Shown here in pieces: positions 1 to 5,959 of a DNA stretch of 5,959 nt (within the stretch, counting starts at the first letter, position 1; each line of letters opens with the position of its first letter). The DNA comes from Bacteroidia bacterium. GTDB taxonomy: Bacteria > Bacteroidota > Bacteroidia > Cytophagales > Cyclobacteriaceae. The translations under genes and the position numbers were made by a program. The notes beneath the pieces are model-generated. The model saw only the letters and a list, made by a program, of their open reading frames with translations. It was not told where the DNA came from and made no database searches. The DNA lies in NCBI GenBank assembly GCA_012031955.1, contig JAAURZ010000170.1:1-5959 (forward strand). The letters run 5' to 3'.

Positions 1-228
1 GAACTTGAAAATGAGAACACCGCCCTTTCATTGCAGGCCAGGGCACGGTTGGTGGAGGCCCGTGGCGAACTTCGTAATCACTACGAACGACTTCAGAACT
101 CCATGGACCGTGTGAAATCGGCATCCGAGCAGGATTGGGAAGGGGTGAGAAACGATGCCGGGGCCACGCTTGAAATTGTAGACACTAAGTTCCGCGAGGT
201 TAAGGGGCGGCTTCGTGCCGTGCTTTGA
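1..228 (+). CDS. C-terminal part of a charged, helical hypothetical protein
   Basis: The frame is open from base 1 and ends at TGA 226-228, leaving the last 75 residues of a protein that starts outside the window. A TTG at 31 is an internal codon rather than a start, because the frame is open upstream of it. The visible part is rich in Glu, Arg, Lys and Ala with almost no Pro (for example LVEARGELRNHYERLQNSM), so it is very probably alpha-helical and may form a coiled coil. No transmembrane segment or catalytic motif is visible. The pattern of charged repeats containing a central Trp recalls small Bacteroidota/cyanobacterial stress-response coiled-coil proteins (sll1863-like), but this is a resemblance only. 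A strong terminator lies 23 bases after the stop, so this is the last gene of its transcript. Confidence 0.7.
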   Translation, partial: ELENENTALSLQARARLVEARGELRNHYERLQNSMDRVKSASEQDWEGVRNDAGATLEIVDTKFREVKGRLRAVL

Positions 229-251
229 CGCTGAGTCTTAGTATATGGGGT

Positions 252-287
252 GAGGCCGCCGGTTTACCGGTGGCCTCTTTTTTTTTT
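252..287 (+). terminator. Rho-independent terminator
   Basis: An 11-pair stem, GAGGCCGCCGG pairing with CCGGTGGCCTC (one G-T wobble), encloses the four-base loop TTTA and is followed directly by ten T residues (278-287). It lies 23 bases after the stop of the + strand gene ending at 228. There is no matching T run on the other strand, so it works in the + direction only. Confidence 0.93.
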
Positions 288-580
288 GCACCGGGCGGGT
301 CGTAAATCAATTCGAAGTGTTGTATCACAAAAAAGTATACCTCCGCCTCAAATGTGAAATCTTTTTTCGCGAAACATGAATATCAATTCGATGGCCAACT
401 AAGAGAATCCGCAATTCATGTCCTACCTTGTGCAGAAGTCATGCCCTCTTAACCAAGTCTGGTTGTAATTACCTATAGTTTCAGTTAGCAAGTTGACTGC
501 AATCCGCCGGCAGACAGAATGCGAAGGCCGGGTTGCGCTATGTTGATATTGCACTTGTACCAACTAACCTCCGTGAAACT
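288..580. other. Intergenic stretch with no recognised gene
   Basis: No reading frame of convincing length or composition was found here; the ATG at 377 reaches a stop after eight codons. No tRNA-like fold, repeat array or good TAnnTTTG promoter element was seen. The stretch is less GC-rich than the flanking genes. Together with 719-798 it leaves about half a kilobase without a firmly supported gene. Confidence 0.5.
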
Positions 581-718
581 ATGGATCAAACAATCCGGCC
601 CCTGAAATTTAGAAAATGCATCGCCCTCAGTCTGGTCTTGATACTGTCACACACCATTCAGGCACAATTGAAGTACACTTTTAACTCCGGACTTCCCGGA
701 GTTTTGGGTTGGCGCTGA
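581..718 (+). CDS. Possible exported-protein remnant (signal peptide plus short tail)
   Basis: ATG 581 opens a 45-residue frame. It has a basic N-terminus (RPLKFRK), a hydrophobic core (CIALSLVLILSHTI) and a QAQ ending that looks like a Bacteroidota signal peptidase site near residues 27-29. Only about 17 residues follow (LKYTFNSGLPGVLGWR) before TGA 716-718. This is too short for a typical secreted protein. One frame over, the sequence stays open from 672 to a stop at 867-869. If one G is dropped at 698-699 the protein would continue as LPEFWVGAEPQTFQRIARLN and run into the 3' end of pgk on the opposite strand. It could therefore be a truncated or frameshifted remnant of an exported protein, a tiny secreted peptide, or chance. 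No family is recognised. An in-frame TTG at 533 gives a longer version that disagrees with the signal peptide. Confidence 0.3.
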   Translation: MDQTIRPLKFRKCIALSLVLILSHTIQAQLKYTFNSGLPGVLGWR

Positions 719-776
719 GCCACAAACATTCCAACGTATTGCGCGATTGAATCTCATGCAACTTTACTCATCTCTT

Positions 777-800
777 ACTGAAGGTTCAGTTGAATTTTTT
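777..800 (+). terminator. Weak hairpin followed by T run
   Basis: ACTGAA and TTCAGT pair around a two-base GG gap (effectively a five-pair stem with a four-base loop). TGAA and six T residues follow (795-800). It faces the + direction and would end transcripts coming from the 581 region just before the convergent pgk stop. The stem is short and AT-rich, so its function is doubtful. Confidence 0.25.
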
Positions 801-1982
801 AATCTAAGGCTTTCACGCCGGGCAGCACTTTACCTTCAAAATACTCGAGAAGCGCGCCGCCACCGGTAGACACATAGCTGACCCTGTCGCTAAAGCCCAA
901 CTGGCTTACGGCTGCCGCCGAATCGCCGCCGCCGATCAATGAGAAGCCACCCGATGCTGTAGCGGCAACCACCGCTTCTGCAATCTTTTGGTGCCCTTCG
1001 CAAAGTTCTCCATTTCAAACACACCCATCGGGCCGTTCCATAAAATGGTCTTCGAGGATTTGACCACGCTAGAAAAAACCTCCGTAGCCTGCGGTCCGAT
1101 ATCGAGACCCATCCAGCCGTCTTTGATTGCGTTGTTATTGGCGATATCTGTATCAGCGTCGTTGTCAAATTTGTCGGCGATTACCGAGTCGATCGGGAGT
1201 TGAAGGTCAACGCCTTTCTGTTTTGCTTTCGCGATCAGTTCTTTGGCGAGATCAAGTTTGTCTTCCTCCACAAGTGATTTGCCGACAGAACCGCCCAGCG
1301 CTTTAAAGAAAGTATACGCCATGCCGCCGCCGATGATGAGGTTGTCAACCTTGTCGAGAAGGCGTTCAATGATGAGAATCTTGTCGGAGATTTTTGCACC
1401 GCCCATGATAGCAGTAAAAGGTCTGGCTGCGTTTTCCATCACCTTTTTCGCATTGTCGAGTTCCGCGGCCATCACCAGTCCTGCACACTTTGTACTGAAG
1501 AACTGTGCTACGATGGTAGTGGAAGCGTGCGCGCGGTGAGCCGTGCCGAACGCATCGTTCACATAAATGTCGCCATGCTTTGATAATTTTTCTGCAAAAT
1601 CTTTGTCTCCTTTTTCTTCTTGCTTGTAGAAGCGCAGGTTTTCAAGCAGCAGCACTTCGCCTGGTTTCAGTGCTGCAGACTGTGCAAAAGCATCGTCGCT
1701 GATGCAATCGTCGACGAACTTTATGGAAGTACCGAGAAGCTTTTCAGTTGTCTTGATGGTATGCTTGAGCGAATACTTTTCTTCGGGCCCCTCTTTCGGC
1801 CGGCCGAGGTGCGACATCAGTATGCAACTGCCGCCGTTGGCCAGAATTTTCTTGAGCGTTGGTATCGTAGCGCTTATGCGGTTGTCGTCGGTTACGTTGT
1901 AACTTTTGTCGAGGGGCACGTTGAAGTCCACTCTTATAAGTGCGCGTTTTCCACTGAAGTTGATGTCATGAATGGTCTTCAT
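799..1982 (-). CDS. pgk: Phosphoglycerate kinase, interrupted by one apparent frameshift
   Basis: Phosphoglycerate kinase transfers phosphate from 1,3-bisphosphoglycerate to ADP in cytosolic glycolysis. The N-terminal signature [11 protein letters not shown] (residues 13-23), SHLGRP (57-62), LENLRF (113-118), GTAHRAH (146-152), GGAKISDK (194-201) and GPMGVFE (317-323) are all present. After Gly-Thr 331 the frame breaks. The uncorrected frame runs on as a nonsense tail to a stop at 936. Adding one base to the CC pair at 990-991 restores [15 protein letters not shown], the nucleotide-binding GGGDS (351-355), STGGGA (372-377) and a normal end [10 protein letters not shown] at TAA 799-801. The repaired protein has 394 residues, the usual length. 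ATG 1982 is chosen because the in-frame extension up to 2078 lies upstream of the conserved start and overlaps the promoter. There is no Shine-Dalgarno sequence. pfk lies 117 bases upstream on the same strand. Identity is certain; whether the frameshift is real is not. Confidence 0.96.
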
Positions 1983-2002
1983 AGAATCGTTTTTTAGGAA
2001 AG

Positions 2003-2010
2003 CAAAACTA
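2003..2010 (-). promoter_or_regulatory. Candidate Bacteroidota -7 promoter element for pgk
   Basis: Read on the minus strand the bases are TAGTTTTG, a full match to the TAnnTTTG element used by the main Bacteroidota sigma factor. It lies 20 bases upstream of the pgk ATG, giving a short leader. The nearest TTG that could serve as the -33 element is 24 bases upstream, a little farther than the usual spacing, so support is moderate. Confidence 0.5.
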
Positions 2011-2099
2011 ACTGTTTTAGCGGTTTCTGCTAGGCAAAAATGGCAAAAACCGGAATCGAGGATTTGACACTGATACAATCGTTTGTAGTGCCGTGGCGG

Positions 2100-3199
<1,100 letters not shown>

Positions 3200-3275
3200 G
3201 CTTTACATGTTTGGCTCTGAGAGATTATAAAGAAAAGGAAAAGATAGGAAGACGACAGTAGCCGGAAAGAAAAAA

Positions 3276-4230
3276 TTAAGGTCGGCGGGCGGCGGCACGC
3301 TGGAGCCGATCGTTTATGGCCCTGCCCAGGCCGTGGTTGGGTACCTGCTCCGTCAATATGAGTGATACAGAAAGCTTGTCGAGTGTGCGCATGGCCGCGA
3401 AGAGATGTTGCGCAGCTTCGTCGAGGTTGCCCGTGAGTGAGAGCACCTGCTGGTGTTTGACAGGGTAACTTTTTTGGAAAGACAACACGGCAACCTGCTC
3501 GTTGGCGTGTTCCATTAGCAGTTCCTCTATGTTGCCGATTACGATCTTGGTGGATGGTGAATAATGTTGCTGAAGCTGCCCCGGCGCAACAGGGTTCGAC
3601 GACGAAGGGCCGTTGGTGTATACTTTGCCAACAACCGACTCGATAGCTTCTATCGTCAGCCCGCCCAGGCGATACACTATGGGCAACCCCGATTCAAATC
3701 CGATGATGGTGGACTCGATGCCTACGTGGCATGGGCCGCCATCGAGTATGTAGGGAATCTTGTCTCCCAACTGGTCGGCGACGTGTTCGGGCGTGGTTGG
3801 GCTTACATAGCCGAACGGATTGGCGCTCGGTGCGGCGATGGGAAACGAAAGCTGCTGCAGCAGCGCGTGCGTAAGCGGATGGTCGGGACACCGGATACCC
3901 ACAGTGGGCAGGCCCGCAGTAACGAGGTCGGGGATAATAGGCTTGCGTTTAAGCAGGAGCGTAAGCGGACCCGGCCAAAATTGGTCGACCAACTGGCGCG
4001 CCATGTCCGGAATACTTTCGACATATTCGGCCGCCGCTTCAAGATCGCTCACGTGAACGATCAGCGGATCAAACCGCGGGCGATTCTTCACTTCGAAAAT
4101 GCGGGTGATAGACGTCAGGTTAAGCGCGTTGCCACCCAAGGCCGTACACGGTTTCAGTAGGTATGGCCACCAACTCGCCGACGGTAAGGAGTTCCTTTGC
4201 TTTATTTATATCTTTACCTATGATGGCCAT
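3276..4230 (-). CDS. sua5: L-threonylcarbamoyladenylate synthase (Sua5/YrdC/TsaC), with an apparent frameshift
   Basis: Sua5 makes threonylcarbamoyl-AMP from threonine, bicarbonate and ATP, the first step of the t6A37 modification of tRNAs that read ANN codons. The YrdC domain spans about residues 1-200. It shows PTETVYGL (24-31), the basic motif KNRPRFDPL (48-56), PSANPFG (134-140) and GIESTII (170-176). The linker APGQLQQHYSP (215-225) and a C-terminal Sua5 domain ending GRAINDRLQRAA follow. From ATG 4230 the frame stops soon after YGLG, while the rest is open in the next frame from about 4139. Removing one base from GGCCTTGGG (4135-4143, either a C or a G) joins them as YGLGGNALN and gives 317 residues, normal for the long Sua5 form. 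TAA is at 3276-3278. The gene is divergent from the serine hydrolase with 25 bases between the start codons. Confidence 0.94.
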
Positions 4231-4241
4231 ACTGCAAACTG

Positions 4242-4249
4242 CAAAAGTA
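4242..4249 (-). promoter_or_regulatory. Candidate Bacteroidota -7 promoter element for sua5
   Basis: On the minus strand the bases read TACTTTTG, a full match to TAnnTTTG. It lies only 11 bases upstream of the proposed sua5 ATG, which would give a leader of a few bases or a nearly leaderless mRNA. No TTG is visible at the expected -33 spacing, so this rests on the -7 match alone. Confidence 0.4.
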
Positions 4250-4255
4250 ACTTTT
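4243..4255. repeat. Short palindrome between divergent start codons
   Basis: AAAAGT-A-ACTTTT is a perfect inverted repeat with six-base arms around one central base. It occupies most of the 25-base gap between the start codons of sua5 (minus) and the serine hydrolase (plus) and overlaps the sua5 -7 element. It could be an operator, or simply an outcome of AT-rich promoter composition. Confidence 0.4.
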
Positions 4256-5167
4256 ATGAGGAGAATTTTTTCACTTTTATTTTTCATTCTCATCTTTCCA
4301 CCGTGTCACGCACAAAAAACCGATAGCAAATTGCAACAGAAGCTGGATGCATTGCTGAAGCCATTTCATGGTGATGCGGGTGTCTACGTGCGAAACCTGA
4401 AAACAGGGCAAACAGCGATCATCAACGCGGACACGCTCTTTCCAACCGCCAGCATGATAAAGGTGCCCATCACCATCGCAATGTTCGATAAGATCGAGAA
4501 AGGTGAAATTCCATACGATACCATCATGACTTATAAAGACTCGTTGCTCTATGCCGGTGACGATATACTCGGATCGTTGAAGGAAGGTGAGCAAATTGCG
4601 CTGAGCAAGGTAATGATGCTGATGATTACCACCAGCGACAACACGGCCAGCCTGTGGTGTCAGTCGCTTGCCGGAACGGGCACGGCCATCAACGACTGGC
4701 TTGCACAAAATGGTTTCGAAGGCACACGCATGAATTCCAGAACACCGGGCAGGCAGGATAACTGGAAGCGTTACGGCTGGGGCCAGACGACGCCGCGCGA
4801 GATGGCGGAGTTGATGGTGCGTATCAGAGACGGCAAGGTAGTGAGCGCGCGGGCAAGCGAAAGGATTTACCGAAACCTCATTCGAATATATTGGGATCAC
4901 GACGCACTTTCGCAGATACCGCCTTACGTGCAGGTGGCCTCCAAGCAGGGCGCAGTTGACGCCTCACGCTCCGAAGTGGCGCTGGTAAATGCGCCGCACG
5001 GCGACTATGTGTTTTGCGTGATCACAAAAAATCAGCAAGATCAAACTTGGGCGCACAACAATGAAGGCTGGGTGCTGATACGAAAGGTATCTGCCCTGCT
5101 GTGGAGCTACTTCGAGCCCGACTCGAATTGGAAACCAGCGCAAGGCCTCGATGAATGGTACAAATAA
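4256..5167 (+). CDS. Exported class A beta-lactamase-like serine hydrolase
   Basis: The protein has 303 residues from ATG 4256. This start is preferred over the longer in-frame one at 4163 because MRRIFSLLFFILIF begins a clean signal peptide with likely cleavage at HA|Q (residues 19-20). It should act in the periplasm. It has the penicillin-recognising fold motifs SMIK (66-69, catalytic Ser and Lys) and SDN (127-129). In the place of the KTG motif it has KQG (230-232) followed by AVDASRSEVALVNAP. The omega-loop region reads FEGTRMNSRTPG, where the spacing between Glu and Asn differs from the class A ExxLN motif, so the deacylating Glu166 equivalent is uncertain. It may therefore be a beta-lactamase, a D,D-peptidase-like enzyme or a hydrolase of another substrate. 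It is divergent from sua5 and is followed 33 bases later by a small membrane protein gene. The C-terminal tail QGLDEWYK is unremarkable. Confidence 0.88.
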   Translation: MRRIFSLLFFILIFPPCHAQKTDSKLQQKLDALLKPFHGDAGVYVRNLKTGQTAIINADTLFPTASMIKVPITIAMFDKIEKGEIPYDTIMTYKDSLLYAGDDILGSLKEGEQIALSKVMMLMITTSDNTASLWCQSLAGTGTAINDWLAQNGFEGTRMNSRTPGRQDNWKRYGWGQTTPREMAELMVRIRDGKVVSARASERIYRNLIRIYWDHDALSQIPPYVQVASKQGAVDASRSEVALVNAPHGDYVFCVITKNQQDQTWAHNNEGWVLIRKVSALLWSYFEPDSNWKPAQGLDEWYK

Positions 5168-5200
5168 AAAATGTAGATTGTAGCAAAATCATACTTAATT

Positions 5201-5362
5201 ATGAGCAACAAAACCCGTTCTATTCTGAAAGCGATAGCTGTAATCGTGGTACTGCTGGCGGTACTGATGCAGCTAGGCTATGTAAACATTTATGCAATCA
5301 GTGAGTACAAGTTTTGGATGGTGGTGTTGTCGTTTGCCCTGGTGCTGATCGTGTCGAAGTAA
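5201..5362 (+). CDS. Small two-helix membrane protein of unknown function
   Basis: ATG 5201 to TAA 5360-5362 encodes 53 residues. A short basic start (MSNKTRSILK) is followed by a hydrophobic helix at about residues 10-25 (AIAVIVVLLAVLMQLG). A short polar loop (YVNIYAISEYKF) leads to a second helix at about 39-51 (WMVVLSFALVLIV) and the end SK. This is the layout of a small inner-membrane hairpin protein with both ends on the cytoplasmic side by the positive-inside rule. No family is assigned. The gene starts 33 bases after the serine hydrolase stop and may be co-transcribed with it. The long antisense tail of the NUDIX frame overlaps its 3' half, but that tail looks like a read-through shadow of this gene. 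Confidence 0.7.
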   Translation: MSNKTRSILKAIAVIVVLLAVLMQLGYVNIYAISEYKFWMVVLSFALVLIVSK

Positions 5363-5935
5363 CTCAGCGGCTAAGTGTTTTTTGGCCATCCGCAGGATAG
5401 AATCATTTTGATTGGTGATTCGCTCAAGCATGTCCAGCGGAATCCATTCGAGCGCGTGCGACTCGACTGTCACAATCAGTTTGTCGGTCATGCGCGCCCG
5501 CATCGCAAATCGTACGTCGTAGTGCAGATGTTGAGGAAACCCATTTCGCTCGGGTATCGAATGCACGTCGATGTCGAAAATGCCGTTATCGCCGAACATA
5601 ATATTTTGCAGCCCGGTTTCTTCTACCGCTTCACGCAATGCTACACGCGCCACGTGCTCATCGCCGTCGGCATGACCTCCCGGTTGCAGCCAGCGGTCAA
5701 GTTTGGCATGATGAGTAAGCAGGCAGCATTTCTTCTGTTCGTCGACGATCCATGCAGAGCCCGTGATGTGGCCAGGCAGATGATCGCGCCGGTAACAATG
5801 CGCATGCGTGAGCAACTCGATAAACAGGGGTGCAAATGCGGCCTCTTCAGCAAACGATGTGGTGTAGTGTTGTAAGTGGTAGATCAGCGACTGCCGGGAA
5901 TTGATCCGCGATTGATCCTCCGGTAGCGATGTCAC
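5273..5935 (-). CDS. NUDIX hydrolase, true 3' end probably near 5364
   Basis: NUDIX proteins hydrolyse nucleoside diphosphates linked to another moiety, using Mg2+. The complete NUDIX box Gx5Ex7REUxEExGU is visible as GGHADGDE then REAVEETGL (residues 86-109 from GTG 5935). A conserved HLPGHITGSAWIVDE segment precedes it and VESHALEWIPLDML (157-170) follows, so catalysis is expected to be intact; the substrate cannot be told. There is no ATG start. The frame stays open from GTG 5935 to the window edge, so the gene may begin outside. The final 30 or so residues (from about 187) are His/Gln-rich, lie antisense to the small membrane protein and look non-native. One extra base in the six-A run (5378-5383) would instead end the protein as RMAKKTLSR at 5364, one base beyond the convergent gene. 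It ends tail to tail with that gene. Confidence 0.88.
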   Translation of the reverse strand: MTSLPEDQSRINSRQSLIYHLQHYTTSFAEEAAFAPLFIELLTHAHCYRRDHLPGHITGSAWIVDEQKKCCLLTHHAKLDRWLQPGGHADGDEHVARVALREAVEETGLQNIMFGDNGIFDIDVHSIPERNGFPQHLHYDVRFAMRARMTDKLIVTVESHALEWIPLDMLERITNQNDSILRMAKKHLAAELLRHDQHQGKRQHHHPKLVLTDCINVYIA

Positions 5936-5959
5936 TGTATAACGATGGTCACCTTGTTG

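Noticed and set aside
1620..1997. 125-residue + strand frame opposite pgk
   Set aside because: It is antisense to conserved phosphoglycerate kinase sequence.
1983..2078. 32-residue N-terminal extension of phosphoglycerate kinase
   Set aside because: It lies upstream of the conserved start MKTIHDINF, is Cys-rich and unlike the family, and covers the TAGTTTTG promoter element.
3564..4160. 198-residue + strand frame opposite sua5
   Set aside because: It is antisense to strongly conserved Sua5 sequence, is Arg-rich and low in hydrophobic order, and has no recognisable motif.
4163..4255. 31-residue N-terminal extension of the serine hydrolase
   Set aside because: It overlaps the start of divergent sua5 and would bury the signal peptide; MRRIF at 4256 is the natural start.
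4248..4255. TAACTTTT as a + strand -7 element for the serine hydrolase
   Set aside because: It has one mismatch to TAnnTTTG and touches the ATG, so transcription would start inside the coding region.
4277..4900. 207-residue minus-strand frame opposite the serine hydrolase
   Set aside because: It is antisense to a gene with intact catalytic motifs; its His/Arg-rich composition is typical of a shadow frame.
5375..5875. 166-residue + strand frame opposite the NUDIX gene
   Set aside because: It is antisense to an intact NUDIX box and has no features of its own.

Overview
The window reads as an ordinary chromosomal housekeeping segment from a member of the Bacteroidota, probably a Cytophagales- or Chitinophagales-like environmental lineage. 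Three things point there: two matches to the Bacteroidota -7 promoter element TAnnTTTG upstream of genes, the absence of clear Shine-Dalgarno sequences, and a signal peptide ending in the typical A|Q cleavage pattern. The lineage is inferred from these traits, not from any database match.

Layout. Positions 1-228 hold the 3' end of a helical, charged protein on the + strand, closed by a very clear intrinsic terminator (252-287). Positions 288-798 hold no firmly supported gene, only a short possible exported-protein remnant (from 581). Positions 799-4230 carry three minus-strand genes read in the order sua5 (threonylcarbamoyl-AMP synthase, tRNA t6A modification), pfk (phosphofructokinase of the PPi/ATP mixed type) and pgk (phosphoglycerate kinase). 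A short divergent promoter region with a small palindrome separates sua5 from a + strand gene for an exported class A beta-lactamase-like serine hydrolase (4256-5167). That gene is followed by a 53-residue two-helix membrane protein (5201-5362) and then a convergent minus-strand NUDIX hydrolase that runs up to, and possibly past, the right edge.

How the genes work together. pfk and pgk are two steps of glycolysis, and pgk appears to have its own promoter. sua5, the serine hydrolase and the NUDIX gene have no evident functional link to glycolysis or to each other.

The most notable property of the window is that pgk, pfk and sua5 each need exactly one single-base correction at a short homopolymer to give a full-length, family-typical protein. 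The NUDIX gene would also end neatly beside its neighbour with one extra base in a six-A run. Because sua5 and pgk are normally indispensable, sequencing or assembly indels are far more likely than decay. No mobile element, CRISPR array, RNA gene or defence/novel system was seen.
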